Assembly (NCBI GenBank): GCA_003116975.1
Contig: BGKB01000023.1
Location: forward strand, 540,714-604,713
Reading direction: 5' to 3'
From: Aurantiochytrium sp. KH105
Lineage: Eukaryota > Sar > Bigyra > Thraustochytrida > Thraustochytriidae
Length of the DNA: 64,000 bases
The position numbers and the translations under genes are program-made. Under the pieces are notes generated by a model. It was not told the DNA's origin. It saw only the letters and a program-made list of their open reading frames with translations, and made no database searches. Shown here piece by piece: positions 9,584 to 19,647 of this stretch. Every line of letters begins with the position of its first letter. The first letter of the stretch is position 1.

Positions 9584-10460
9584 TCGTTCCAGCTTCACGC
9601 GACTTTAACCGACGCAATCTCAAATATCTAAGGCCTACACACCGAAATAAACGAGAAAAAAGCTTGCTCACCTTTACTATATTTCCGAAATTAGCCCCAA
9701 GTTATCAAGCTGGCTTTTCTAAATCTTTTCCTTTTGCTTCTCTCTTGTCGCCAATAACTCGACATCATTTCTCAAATCCTAAATACGACGACCGGGCTGG
9801 ATCCTCGAGACAAACCCTGCACGACGAGAGTGCAAAATTTCGATGTTCAACGTCTTCGCATGGTTTTCCCGCTCGTATTGCAAGCTCTTGCTTGCTTTGA
9901 CTTCTTTCTCATCGAATAACGTGCGTGGCATCTATCAATCCATCCATCCATCCGTGCGATTTCCTTCTCCTCTATTCATCCAGTCGTTCTCTGCGCAGGG
10001 GGCTTCGCTGGCTTGTATGCGGTCACTACTGCTGGTGGTGAATACGAAAGCCGAAGCCAGCCAAGCCAAGCGGACCACGAGTCTGGGTGGCAATGTCTAC
10101 TTCCGTGCCAGGCACGCATCTTCATCATCCTACCTGCCGCTGGCTGACACATTGTTATTCGGTGGTAGAATACTCTGTGGCGCAACGACTTTTTCAAGTT
10201 TGGGGCACTTGCAAAAAAGTAGAAGATGACCCTCCCTGTCAGTGAGGCGCAGAATGCCGCGGCCCGGACGCGGCGCGGGTCACGGAGCCAGAGCCAGAGC
10301 CAGACTTCGGAGAGGCGCGGGCAGCTGAGCAGCAGGAGGGCGCGCGCGCGCGCGGGACCAGGCAGACAAAGAGCCTGGCAGACAGACACACGCAGACGCA
10401 CACAGACTCACAGGCAAAGAGGCAGGCAGGCGGGCGAAGGAGCGCGTCGTCCGCAGGACC
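9584..10460. other. Spacer between tandem SAM genes
   Basis: No gene. It contains the duplicated 3' flank of copy 1 (to about 9929), a CATC-type repeat near 9940-9956, then the duplicated 5' flank of copy 2. AGGCCTA occurs at 9631. A purine-rich CAGACA/CACACAGAC run precedes the copy 2 start (10370-10430). Confidence 0.6.
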
Positions 10461-11869
10461 ATGGAGCCGCACGAAGCCAAGACGCACGCACCCGTGCCGC
10501 CTACGCAGAGCGCGGGACAGGCCCCGTCCGCGCAGCCGCTGATGCAGCGCGAGTCCTCGGACGGAGAAGGGGACTGCGTGGACCCGGTGCGCGTGCTCTC
10601 GTCGCTGGAGCAGAAACAGATGCACGAGCTCACCAAAATGAACGTCAAGGAACTCGCGAACTTCATGAGCAGGCTCCAGCTCAAGGAGATTCCGCGACAG
10701 GTTCAAAAGCACGGCATTAACGGCAGCATTCTGCACACGCTTACCAGCAAGGATATTGATAAAATGAGCTTTGATTCGCTGGGCGAGGCCAAGGCGCTCG
10801 AGAATCTCTGTTCAAGCCTCAACACGATCGACCGCGAGAACCAGCGCGCCATGGTCATCAAGGAGGCACCGCTCGTTTTCTGGGGCAAAGCTCACGAGTG
10901 GTATGAGGGACCCTGTAGCGTCTGCAACCGCTGCGCCATGAAGAATTATCGAGGCAACTGCGACAGCTGCTGGGACGCTGTGTGCTGTTCGCCAAAGCAG
11001 TTCGTCGAGCTCCCTCCGTCCACGCTTCGCATCTATCGTGACCACCTCACCATCGAACAAGGCCGCTGGAAAGATCAGATTGACGAGAAATACCGCAAGC
11101 TTAATCATGCGTTTGCGCCGACCAACGAGCCCCCCTTCAAGACCAAAGTTGATAACATCGACTTTAGCATGATTGCCGACGTGGACCTCGAGATCATTCA
11201 AAAACAGGAAACGTACAAGCGTTCCTGTGCTGACTGCACCAATGTCCTTTGCTGCAACGAGCTCAAGCAAGAGCCGAACAAGGGGGATTTTTACTGGGCC
11301 ACCCCTTGCCAAAGGTGCTGCGGCTACGACCTTTACTACAAGCAGCGCCCTGAGGGCTATGTGACCATTACTCTGCGGGGTGATGGGGACCAGGAAGGCA
11401 ACGTGCGTAAGATCGGCATTCTCGAGGACGCTGATGAAGCTGTCAAGGCCATTATGCACCATATGGAGGAGTCCCAAATGTTGCGCGCCCTCAAGGTCCA
11501 CTGATCGTTCACGCTTCACGCGACTTTGACCGTCGTAATTTCAAATATGCTCCCTACATACACCACAAAAAAGAAAAGAGAGAAAAGCTTGCTCGCCGTT
11601 TATGCATTTTCGAAGTAAGTCCCAAGTTTCATGCTGGCTTTTCTAAAACTTGTCCTTTTGCTCCTCTCTTGTCGCCAATAACTCGACATCATTCCTCAAA
11701 TTCTGAATACGACGACCGAGCTTTGCGTCTTCGAGACAAGCCCTGCACGTCGAAAATGATCACTTTAGTCATTCAACTTCTTCGCAAGGTTTCCCCGCTC
11801 GTTTTCCAAGCTTCTTGTCGCTTCTTGCTTTGCCTTTTTTCTTTGATCGAATCAACGTGCGTGGCAATA
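9934..11869. repeat. Tandem duplication unit, copy 2 (uninterrupted)
   Basis: About 1.9 kb, in direct orientation relative to 5757-9929. It has no transposon-like insertion and no local duplication, so it shows the ancestral layout. Confidence 0.8.
10461..11504 (+). CDS. SAM-domain, Cys-rich protein, tandem copy 2
   Basis: 347 residues with an intact ATG (MEPHEAKTHAP). Domain order: disordered N-terminus, SAM-like domain at about residues 52-122, then a Cys-rich middle and C-terminal part. Sixteen cysteines fall mainly in three clusters: CSVCNRC...CDSCWDAVCC, CADCTNVLCC and CQRCC. Such spacing suggests metal-binding or lipid-modified clusters. The protein ends in the same YVTITLRGDGDQEGN block as copy 1. 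No signal peptide or membrane segment is evident. I do not recognise the Cys-rich part. It is almost colinear with copy 1 (8579-9583), and most differences fall on cysteine positions. Confidence 0.8.
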   Translation: MEPHEAKTHAPVPPTQSAGQAPSAQPLMQRESSDGEGDCVDPVRVLSSLEQKQMHELTKMNVKELANFMSRLQLKEIPRQVQKHGINGSILHTLTSKDIDKMSFDSLGEAKALENLCSSLNTIDRENQRAMVIKEAPLVFWGKAHEWYEGPCSVCNRCAMKNYRGNCDSCWDAVCCSPKQFVELPPSTLRIYRDHLTIEQGRWKDQIDEKYRKLNHAFAPTNEPPFKTKVDNIDFSMIADVDLEIIQKQETYKRSCADCTNVLCCNELKQEPNKGDFYWATPCQRCCGYDLYYKQRPEGYVTITLRGDGDQEGNVRKIGILEDADEAVKAIMHHMEESQMLRALKVH

Positions 11870-12029
11870 GGCCTAGGCCTACATTAAACGTGCTTTCGTG
11901 CGTGCTCTCGTGCGTAGCAAAGAGGGCGTAGGCGCGAGTGCGCGCGAACACGCTCGCGCGCACGAGAGAGATCAATAGTCCACGGTCGTGAGTACAGGTG
12001 AACAAGCCCAAACGTTCAACAGTGTTGTC
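11505..12029. other. Spacer with TAGGCCTAGGCCTA motif
   Basis: 3' flank of the duplication unit, then TAGGCCTAGGCCTA at 11868-11881 and a purine/pyrimidine-alternating GCGCGCG region before the p24 gene. No gene seen. Confidence 0.6.
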
Positions 12030-12728
12030 ATGGCAACTACAGAAAACGAGACGCGGTTGCCGCCCGGGAAGCAACGCCTCGGGCGACGACGAAGGGGCCG
12101 CGTGTCGAAAGCGTCCGGCTGGCGAACGACTTTGGCGCTTGCCGCGGCGGTTCTTGTCTGCAGCTTCAATCGCGCGTCAGGTGTGCGCTTTGAAGTAGCC
12201 TCCACCGAAGAAAGGTGTATCTTTGACGTGCTTCGCAAAGATCAGCTCGTGACGGGCGAGTTCGAGGTGCACGCCGATGGTGATGACGTCAACATGGACA
12301 TCCACGTGACGGGTCCCTTGGGCGAGGAAGTGTTTAGCAAGCAGAACTCGAAAATGGCAAAGTTCGGATTCACGGCCGAGGCTGCTGGCGAACATGTGCT
12401 CTGTCTCCGCAACAACGACATGATCACGCGCGAAGTTCAAGTCAAGTTGCGCTCCGGGGTGGAGGCAAAGGACCTCACGGAAGTGGTGCAGCGTCATCAT
12501 CTTAAGCCACTCAGCGCCGAGGTAATTCGCATTCAGGAAACGATTCGTGACGTGCGCCACGAGCTGACGGCGCTCAAACAGCGCGAGGCGGAGATGCGCG
12601 ATATGAACGAGAGCATCAACACGCGCGTCAGTCTCTTTTCCTTCTTTTCCATCGCCGTTGTAGGTTCGCTGGGCGCATGGCAAATCATGTACCTCAAGTC
12701 GTACTTTCAACGGAAAAAACTCATCTAA
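12030..12728 (+). CDS. p24/TMED (emp24/gp25L) cargo receptor
   Basis: 232 residues, ATG at 12030. A basic N-terminal segment leads into a hydrophobic signal (TTLALAAAVLVCSF), then a GOLD domain beginning VRFEVASTEERCIF. The two conserved cysteines are present (ERCIF and HVLCLRN), and a KFGFTAEAAGEHVLCLRN segment fits the family. A coiled coil follows (IRIQETIRDVRHELTAL), then one membrane helix near the end and a cytosolic tail FQRKKLI carrying a dilysine-type COPI motif. p24 proteins cycle between ER and Golgi as cargo adaptors for COPII and COPI vesicles; SEC23 is encoded 4.3 kb downstream. The N-terminus before the signal is longer than usual. Confidence 0.93.
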   Translation: MATTENETRLPPGKQRLGRRRRGRVSKASGWRTTLALAAAVLVCSFNRASGVRFEVASTEERCIFDVLRKDQLVTGEFEVHADGDDVNMDIHVTGPLGEEVFSKQNSKMAKFGFTAEAAGEHVLCLRNNDMITREVQVKLRSGVEAKDLTEVVQRHHLKPLSAEVIRIQETIRDVRHELTALKQREAEMRDMNESINTRVSLFSFFSIAVVGSLGAWQIMYLKSYFQRKKLI

Positions 12729-13638
12729 ATGCTATTGCCCATACTAGTTTTTTCTTCTCCCCAGGAGTGGGCTTTCCTTGTTCTGCGGTCAGCTCTTTGG
12801 CCTACACTGGGTCGTACTCGGTCTCACGCTCCTTGGCTCTTACGACTTGACCGATGTCCGATACGTTCGACTCATTGTACTTTACCTCTAAAGGGTAAAA
12901 GAGAGCCCCACCCGCGAAGCGTCGACCCATTTTCAAAATATCAAGCTTGGTCGGGGGATTCTTCGACATGAGCTCTGCTCGGCGGGCTGTCTCTTGGTTG
13001 AAGGAGTACATAAATGCTAAGCAAGCTCACAAAAGAGAAAAGTTGGACTGCTTGGAAAAGATCTTGAAGTTTTCCCGATCAAAGATAGCTCATGGATTGA
13101 CGACCACGCAATACTTGATAACTTTGTGGTTTACGAAAACAGAGAAGAGACAGCACGGTTAGAGGCTTCTATGCAAGCATGTTGCGAATTGTTGACAAGA
13201 CGAGACGAAAGCGCAGAAAGAAAAGCATTGGTTGATGTTTCTGTTTACGACACAGTGTCGATGACGAGCCCCCCGCTTGCGACAAAAAGGATAAAAGGGA
13301 TAAAGGGGCGGGGGAAGAGGAGAAGAGAAAGCAAAAAACAATCCCGCTTTCGCGGCTTGCTTCCGCATCGACGAAGGAGAGGGGCCGTCACATCGTTCGC
13401 GCAAGCTTGACAACTTGCAATTGCCGCTCTTTCCATGTTCTCTCTAGACTGGGCGCCATGGTGGCAACGAAAAAAAAAGAAAGGCCACGGCGGCCTGGCT
13501 GGGCTAAATTCGGAAAGGCGTGAGAGAGCCCACGGACGAGTGAAAGAGCAAAAGTAAAGGATGTTGGAGGAGAAAAAAGGCGTGAAGGGTGAAAATGGTG
13601 AAGGAAGCGATCGACTGGGTCGCGAGAGGCAAGCAGGT
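12729..13638. other. Spacer with AT-richer open frames of unclear status
   Basis: No recognised gene. The part 12950-13260 is clearly less GC-rich than its surroundings and is open on both strands. The minus strand at 12802-13011 gives a 69-residue frame beginning MYSFNQETARRAEL. The plus strand at about 13023-13410 gives a frame with protein-like composition (DSSWIDDHAILDNF, VVYENREETARLEASM) but no convincing start. Either could be an exon or a gene remnant. 13440-13638 is the presumed 3' flank of the kinase gene. Confidence 0.4.
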
Positions 13639-15285
13639 TCAGTCTTGTTCGCCTCGGATCTGACCCTTTTGGTACTCCATGGCAAAGTCATTAAATTCGT
13701 CGCTTACATCGACCTTTTCGCCGCCCTCGGCAGAGGCCGTGGGCTGAGCAGCCCCATCTTGCGCGGTTCCCGAAGCCGCCGGTGCCGCGTCTGCATCGTC
13801 GTCCTCAAAGACCCAAGTAGCTCCGCGGACAAAGCTGCTGCCTTGCTTGGCCTCGAGCTTTTCGAGGTTGGCAATGGCTTGCAGCTTGGGGTCTGTTGAG
13901 TTCGCGGCGTCGGTGACATCGCCAGCGGCCCCGGCGCCAGCAGAGCCCGGCTCGGCGCTAGAAGCTGCTGCAGGTGGGGCAGAGCTTGAGGCGGAACCAT
14001 TAGGCGCCACTCCCTGCTGTTGCGCGCTTTGCGATGCGCTCTCCGGGTTGGACTGTTGTGCGGCGTCCGCCGCTCCCCCGCCAGGTTGCTGTGTTTGCTG
14101 GTTTGCGGCAGGGGGCTGCGCCGGAGTCTGTGCAGGCGCCTCAGCCTGCTGCTGCTCCTGCTGAATGGCCGCCTTGCGCTGTCGTTCGAGCTCTTCCTCC
14201 TGATCCTTTTTCATGAGCTCGAGCTGGCGCTTTTGCTCCGCACGCTCCTCAGAGGACGACGTGCTCTGTTCCCAGGTATCCGGAATAGGGACGGCTTCGA
14301 GCAAATCCTTTGCGAGAAAGTTTGAGGGCGGGGCCCGCCTGAAAAAGGTCTTGGAAAGAAGCGTCGATGCCGACGGGCGATTCGCTGGGTTGCGCTGCAA
14401 ACACAAGGTGATGATTTCGCGGAAGTGGCGCGAAAACTTGTTCTTGGTCTGCTGCCAGTCATCGTAGGAGCGCAGTGAGGGCGGGGGGTTCTGGATGGTG
14501 GCAAGGAGCACGCGCATGGGCGCAAGTCGCGCATACGGCGCGTAGCCCTTGGCGAGCTCAAGCGCGGTGATTCCAAAGGACCAAATGTCTGCCTTCTCGT
14601 CGTAGGCGTCGGTCTGCTCCATGACCTCGGGCGCCATCCAGCACGGTGTGCCAACAAAGGTGCGCCGCTCGACGCTGTTCCTGTCAAGGCCATTGGGGAG
14701 CCAGCCGGCCACGCCAAAGTCGGAGATGCGCACCGAGCCGTCGCTGTCCATGAGCAGGTTACTGGCCTTGATGTCGCGATGGACCTTGCCGCGCTTGTGA
14801 AAGTACTCGAGACCCTCGAGGGCTGACTTGAGAATGGGCGCAATCCACTCCTCCTTGAGACCGTCGCCGAGGCCCTTGCGCTTGAGCACCTTCATGATGC
14901 GCAGGCACGAGCCCTTGCGCATGAGGGGCATGACAAGCCATAGGCTGCGCTTGACCACGAAGCACGCATAGGCGCGCAGCACGCTGGGAAATTTGCTGAG
15001 AAGCATCACGCGAACCTCTTGATAAATATCGTCCAGGCTGGAGGTCAGGTTATCCAGCTCGATGACCTTGATGGCGACGTCCGTGTTCCTCTCCTTGCAG
15101 GTGGCTTGCCACACCTTTGCGAAGGCGCCCTGGCCGATCTGGGCCTTGAGCTCGTACGAGCTCGCGGTCTGGGGCCAATCGAGGTCGTCATCTGCGCCGG
15201 CTCCGGCAACGCCGTCCCCCGTTTGCAGCCCGCGCGCGCTCACGCCGGTGCCGCGCCGCGAGATGAGGTCCTTGATCTCGTTCAT
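13639..15285 (-). CDS. STE20-family protein kinase, OSR1/SPAK (Fray)-like
   Basis: 548 residues from the ATG at 15285 (MNEIKDLISRR). The kinase domain spans about residues 40-310: glycine loop IGQGAFAKVW, lysine in DVAIKVIEL, catalytic loop VHRDIKASN, DFG in ISDFGVAGWL, and the STE20 activation-segment signature GTPCWMAPEVM. The segment LELAKGYAPYARLAPMRVL and the FLAKDLLE tail after the kinase core favour the OSR1/SPAK/Fray branch, which phosphorylates cation-chloride cotransporters in osmotic responses. A coiled coil of Glu/Lys/Arg and Gln/Ala/Pro/Ser-rich low complexity follow, then a short acidic-aromatic block (ATWVFEDDDAD) like the PF1 extension. No clear conserved C-terminal docking domain is seen, so subfamily placement is moderate. 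An open frame continues upstream but is made of repeats. Confidence 0.85.
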   Translation of the reverse strand: MNEIKDLISRRGTGVSARGLQTGDGVAGAGADDDLDWPQTASSYELKAQIGQGAFAKVWQATCKERNTDVAIKVIELDNLTSSLDDIYQEVRVMLLSKFPSVLRAYACFVVKRSLWLVMPLMRKGSCLRIMKVLKRKGLGDGLKEEWIAPILKSALEGLEYFHKRGKVHRDIKASNLLMDSDGSVRISDFGVAGWLPNGLDRNSVERRTFVGTPCWMAPEVMEQTDAYDEKADIWSFGITALELAKGYAPYARLAPMRVLLATIQNPPPSLRSYDDWQQTKNKFSRHFREIITLCLQRNPANRPSASTLLSKTFFRRAPPSNFLAKDLLEAVPIPDTWEQSTSSSEERAEQKRQLELMKKDQEEELERQRKAAIQQEQQQAEAPAQTPAQPPAANQQTQQPGGGAADAAQQSNPESASQSAQQQGVAPNGSASSSAPPAAASSAEPGSAGAGAAGDVTDAANSTDPKLQAIANLEKLEAKQGSSFVRGATWVFEDDDADAAPAASGTAQDGAAQPTASAEGGEKVDVSDEFNDFAMEYQKGQIRGEQD

Positions 15286-15432
15286 CTTCTTGGGGCTTGC
15301 CTTTGCTTGCTTGCTTGCTTGCTTGCTGGCGAGTATGCCTGGCTGTCTGCCTCGCTCGCTCGCTCGCCCGCCCGCTCGCCCGCCGGCGGGTTGCCTGTCT
15401 GGCGGCCGCCGCCTGTCTGTCTGCCTGTCCCC

Positions 15433-15621
15433 GTCTGTCTGTCTGTCTGTCTGTCTGTCTGCGCTCGCCCGCCGCCCGGCTGCCCTCTCGCGCCGCGCCG
15501 CTGCCGACGCGCGCTGCCGGCGCTCCGCTTCTGCTCCCGATCCGCCGCAACCTGCCACTGCGCAGACAGACAGACAGACACACAGACAGACAGACACACA
15601 GACAGAGAGACTGACAGACAG
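15433..15621. repeat. Inverted pair of tetranucleotide repeats, (GTCT)n and (CAGA)n
   Basis: GTCT units at 15433-15460 and CAGA units at 15562-15621 are complementary, so a transcript through them could fold into a long imperfect stem with a loop of about 100 bases, upstream of the kinase start. Confidence 0.7.
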
Positions 15622-16142
15622 CCGCAGAGGAGCCATAGGCGGATACAGTTGCAGAGACGCAAACAAGCCTCGAAAGGGAAAGAAAGAAGAACAAGCAGCC
15701 GGCCAGGCACAGCGGCCCGAGGAGGGGAAACAGGAGAAAGAATAGACGCGGCCGCGGTATACGGCAGAAACAAGCGGGAGAGTGGGGGGGGGGGGCAGGA
15801 GAGAGCGAGAGAGATGAAGAACTTGAAGGAGAGGGGGAAGAGAAGGGAGCAGACAGAAAGAACTTGACGAGAGCTCGGCGCCGACGAATGCTCGGCCCAA
15901 AAGGAAGGAGCTTGCCGTCCATGCTTGCTTGCTCGCTTGCCGTTTATGCTTGCGTGCTCGCTTGCTTCTGCTGGGGCGTTGTCCCTCTCGACCGAGTCGT
16001 AAACCATCATGATGGAAAGTGAGACAACAGTGTTCGAAGGTGCAAGCATCCACTTTTTGTTGGTCGTCTTGTCAGTGCCCGGTCACAGTCATCTCTGCTA
16101 TCGGCTATCCCAAGCCCATGGAGCAGCCATCATGGCCAGCAG

Positions 16143-16171
16143 CCAGCAGCAGCAGCAGCAGCAGCAGCAGT
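16143..16171. repeat. (CAG)n trinucleotide repeat
   Basis: About ten CAG units in intergenic DNA between the kinase and SEC23. Confidence 0.85.
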
Positions 16172-17019
16172 GCAGCTAACAGTAGTAAAATGGTTCGGGA
16201 GAGAGCGTCGTGTCGCACCATGCCTTGAAAAGTTCCTTGTCATGCCCTTCCCTTGCAACACCTTCGCTTCGCGTTCGCGTTCGCCTCGAGTTTGGCCGCC
16301 AACTAGCCACGCCACCATGGCCAGCCACCATGGGCAGCTGCATCGTATACCCGGATCGACAGGAAGAAGATGGAAAAAAATAATTTTTTATTGACGCGGA
16401 TGCTTGTGCTATCAAACAACTTGAACTGTGAGCGAGAGTTTCCGGCTGGCTGGCAAGCGAGCCCGCGCGGTCTGACCGCGTGCAGTGCGGAGGTAGGCTC
16501 TTCATCTGGCTGGGAGGTCGTATACATACATGGCACAGCCCGCCCGGCCAGCCAGCGACCCGTGTCCACGTGGTTGCAGAAGCTTCGGCTTTATCAACAG
16601 AAAATCGTAGAAGCGACGGTTGCAGTGCTCTCGCACCGCACTGGAGGGCTGGCTCACCGTGAACACGGGCGAGTCGAGGCCACAAGTAGATAATAGTGCG
16701 CTGTAAGTGCGGAATGGCCGCGCGCAAGTGCGCAACCGTGGCGGGCCTAGCCGTCGCCTCTCTCTCGGCTCCGTAGTGCAGCAGTAGGCAGTGCTACGGA
16801 GGCGTGGTGCCACGTCGACAAGTAGGACACGAGACGAAGCCGCGCAGAGCGTGAGCGAGAGATCGCGCGCGAGCGGGCAGGCGAGCGAGCGAGCGCGCGC
16901 GCGAGCGGCAGGAGCAGCAGGCGTCTGCCGGAGCCGCCGGACGACCTCGGCTGCACCCCGGCAGAGCCGATTCGAGCCGAGTTGCGACCGGAAAGGGAAC
17001 AACCGGGCGAGGCACGAAG

Positions 17020-19647
17020 ATGCAGCAAGGCGGCTACAACCAGGGCGGCGGCGGGTACGCGCCGCAGCAGGGCTACGCTCAGCAGCAGGGACAGTACCAG
17101 CAACCGCAGCAACAGCAGCCGCAGCAGCAACAATACCAGCAGCAACAGCAGTACCAACAGCAGCAGCCGCAGCAGCAGCAGTACGACCAGCAACAACAGT
17201 ACGCCCAGCAACAGCAGTATGGCCAGCAGCAGCAGCAGCAGCAGCCCCAAGGCCAATACGACCAAGGCTATGGCCAGCAGCAGGCACAGCAACAGCAGCA
17301 GCAACAGTACGCGCAGCAGCAGCAACAAGCTGTCGCCTATGACTTTGCCGGCGAGGAAGAACGCAACGGTGTTCGATTCTCCTTTAACATGTTCCCAAGC
17401 AACAAGCTTGATGCCGAGCGCGCAGTCGTGCCCGTTGCAGCCCTGTACACGCCTCTTAAACGCATCGAAGGCATGCCTGTGCTCGAGTACGAGCCAATTC
17501 GCTGCAAAAACTCCAACTGCATGGCCGTCCTCTCTCCTTGGTCCACCACTGACATGCGATCCAAACTGTGGAGCTGCCCGTTCTGCATGACGCGGAATCC
17601 ATTCCCGCCTCATTACGCAGAAAACATCACCGAGGTCAATCTGCCCGCAGAGCTCATCCCCCAGTATACCACTGTAGAGTACGAGCTCCCGAACCGGAAC
17701 GCTGGCCCCCCTGTCTTCGTTTTTGTGCTTGACGTTGCCGTCTCCGAGACCGAGCTCGAGTCCCTCAAGGATTCCATTCTCCAGAGCATGAGCATCCTGC
17801 CCGAAAACGCCCTGGTTGGACTCATCACCTTTGGCAGCGTTGTGCACGTCCACGAACTCAACTTTGCCGAGGCTTCGCGGAGTTATGTTTTCCGCGGCAA
17901 CAAGGACATTTCTGCAGATCGCATTCATGCCCTCCTGGGACTTCCTGTCAACCGGCAGCCCCAGGGCGCAACACAGGGTGCAGGGGGCTTCCCGCCTGGT
18001 GCGGAGCGCTTTCTCCAGCCGGTCTCCGAGGCCCTCGTGACCCTTGACGCCATCCTCTCGGACCTCACACGTGACCCGTGGCCGACGGGCCAGAACCAAC
18101 GCCCGCAGCGCTGCACGGGCGTAGCCGTAAGTGTAGCCGTGGGTATGCTTGAAAAGCTCTGGAACCGTCGTGGCGCCCGCATCATGCTCTTCATCGGCGG
18201 ACCGGCCACCATGGGTCCTGGTGCTGTCGCCAAGCTCGACCTCAAGGACACCATGCGCTCTCACGCAGACTTGAGCAAGGGCCGGGCCGATCTCTTTGAG
18301 CAGGCAAAAAAGCATTACGATGCGCTCACGCAGCGCTGCGTGATCAACTGCCACGTCGTCGACCTCTTTGGCTGCTGCTATGACCAGGTTGGTCTTCTCG
18401 AGATGAAGACCTGCGTCGACAAAACGGGCGGCCTTGTCGTGCTGGCCGACAGCTTTGGCCAGTCTGTCTTTAAGGAATCCTTCCGTCGCGTTTTTACGCG
18501 ACACCCTTCGGACGAAAAGACAACCGAGCAAGACCGTGGCCACCTGCGCATGGGCTTTGCAGGCACACTCGAATGCATCACATCGCGCGAGTACAAGGTG
18601 CGCGGCGCCATTGGTTCCTGCTCCTCGCTCAAGAAGAAGTCGCCGTCTGTTAGTGAGACCGAGGTCGGCGAGGGTGGCACGTATGCCTGGCGGTTGTGCG
18701 GCTTGGACCCGCAGAGCACCATCGCACTGTATTTTGAGGTCCAAGGCTCGGAGCAGCAGCAACAGCAGCAACAGCAGCAAGCGATGCATGGCCCGCGCAG
18801 GAGGTACACGCAGTTCATCACCAGCTATCAGCACGCCAATGGCCGCTTCCGCATGCGCGTCACGACTGTCGGTGGGCTCGTGCAGAGCGACCCGAACGTC
18901 ACGAGTATCGGCCCCTCTTTCGATCAAGAGGCCGCTGCCGTCCTTATGGCTCGGGCAGCCGTCTACCGTGTCAACGACGAGGACCTTACGGACGTCTTGC
19001 GCTGGCTTGATCGCAGTCTCATTCGTCTTTGTGCACGATTCGCAGAGTACCGCAAGGACGATCCGAGCTCGTTTCGTCTGCCGTCCGAGTTCACCATTTT
19101 CCCGCAATTTCTCTTTTTCCTCCGTCGTTCGCCCTTTTTGCAGATCTCCAACAACTCCCCGGACGAAAGTGCTTATTACCGCATGACACTCACACGCAAC
19201 AACACGTCCGATTCACTCGTCATGATCCAACCGGCGCTTCTAAGCTACTCTTTCTCGGGCCCACCTGTCCCTGTGCTGCTCGACGCCTCGTCCATCAAGC
19301 CGGACGTCATTCTCTTGCTCGACACATTCTTTACGGTTGTCGTTTTTCACGGCGAGACTATTGTCTCCTGGCGTGATGCCGGTTATCATAACAAGCCCGA
19401 ATACGCCAACTTCAAGTCCCTTTTGCAAGCACCCAAGGAAGATGCACAGGCCGTCATGGAGGACCGTTTCCCGCTTCCGCGTTACATTCCTGCCGACCAG
19501 CACAAGTCCCAGGCTCGTTTTCTCGTTGCGCGTGTCAACCCACCCGAGAACTCGGACTCGAGCAGTCAGCAGCGCATCTTCACCGACGACGTTTCGCTGC
19601 AGGTCTTTATGCAGCACCTCATCAAGCTCTCTGTGGAATCAAGCTAA
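17020..19647 (+). CDS. SEC23: COPII coat GTPase-activating subunit Sec23
   Basis: 875 residues, ATG at 17020. Residues 1-110 are a Gln/Tyr/Gly-rich low-complexity extension absent from most Sec23 proteins. Then come a zinc-ribbon (CKNSNC and CPFC), a vWA/trunk region ([44 protein letters not shown]), helical and beta-sandwich parts, and a C-terminal gelsolin fold ([52 protein letters not shown]). These blocks favour Sec23 over Sec24. Sec23 forms the inner COPII coat with Sec24 at ER exit sites and stimulates GTP hydrolysis by Sar1. A poly-Gln insertion lies at about residues 576-587. The gene appears intronless. Confidence 0.96.
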   Translation: MQQGGYNQGGGGYAPQQGYAQQQGQYQQPQQQQPQQQQYQQQQQYQQQQPQQQQYDQQQQYAQQQQYGQQQQQQQPQGQYDQGYGQQQAQQQQQQQYAQQQQQAVAYDFAGEEERNGVRFSFNMFPSNKLDAERAVVPVAALYTPLKRIEGMPVLEYEPIRCKNSNCMAVLSPWSTTDMRSKLWSCPFCMTRNPFPPHYAENITEVNLPAELIPQYTTVEYELPNRNAGPPVFVFVLDVAVSETELESLKDSILQSMSILPENALVGLITFGSVVHVHELNFAEASRSYVFRGNKDISADRIHALLGLPVNRQPQGATQGAGGFPPGAERFLQPVSEALVTLDAILSDLTRDPWPTGQNQRPQRCTGVAVSVAVGMLEKLWNRRGARIMLFIGGPATMGPGAVAKLDLKDTMRSHADLSKGRADLFEQAKKHYDALTQRCVINCHVVDLFGCCYDQVGLLEMKTCVDKTGGLVVLADSFGQSVFKESFRRVFTRHPSDEKTTEQDRGHLRMGFAGTLECITSREYKVRGAIGSCSSLKKKSPSVSETEVGEGGTYAWRLCGLDPQSTIALYFEVQGSEQQQQQQQQQAMHGPRRRYTQFITSYQHANGRFRMRVTTVGGLVQSDPNVTSIGPSFDQEAAAVLMARAAVYRVNDEDLTDVLRWLDRSLIRLCARFAEYRKDDPSSFRLPSEFTIFPQFLFFLRRSPFLQISNNSPDESAYYRMTLTRNNTSDSLVMIQPALLSYSFSGPPVPVLLDASSIKPDVILLLDTFFTVVVFHGETIVSWRDAGYHNKPEYANFKSLLQAPKEDAQAVMEDRFPLPRYIPADQHKSQARFLVARVNPPENSDSSSQQRIFTDDVSLQVFMQHLIKLSVESS

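Larger units (their letters stand above)
5757..9929. repeat. Tandem duplication unit, copy 1 (with transposon insertion)
   Basis: The 5' part (5757-6042), the SAM gene and its 3' flank up to about 9929 match 9934-11869 in the same order and orientation. Examples are the shared TTCTCTGCGCAGG...GCTTCGCTGGCTT block (5926 and 9989), CAATAACTCGACATCAT after each gene, and AACGTGCGTGGCA at the end. Copy 1 is longer by about 2.3 kb because of a transposon-like insertion and a local duplication. Confidence 0.8.
15286..17019. other. Divergent spacer between kinase and SEC23 with dense microsatellites
   Basis: No supported gene. It holds GCTT (15304-15326), GTCT (15433-15460) and CAGA (15562-15621) repeats in the kinase leader region, a G-run at about 15786-15796 and a CAG run (16143-16171). 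The open frames here are repeat-derived. Confidence 0.6.

Noticed and set aside
15286-16053. N-terminal extension of the kinase frame
   Set aside because: The frame is open but coded by GCTT, GTCT and CAGA repeats (poly Cys/Leu/Ser/Val); the ATG at 15285 gives a normal kinase N-terminus.
16747-19107. 786-codon minus-strand frame over SEC23
   Set aside because: Poly-Leu and poly-Ala come from the Gln-rich SEC23 codons read backwards; no family features, and SEC23 is certain.
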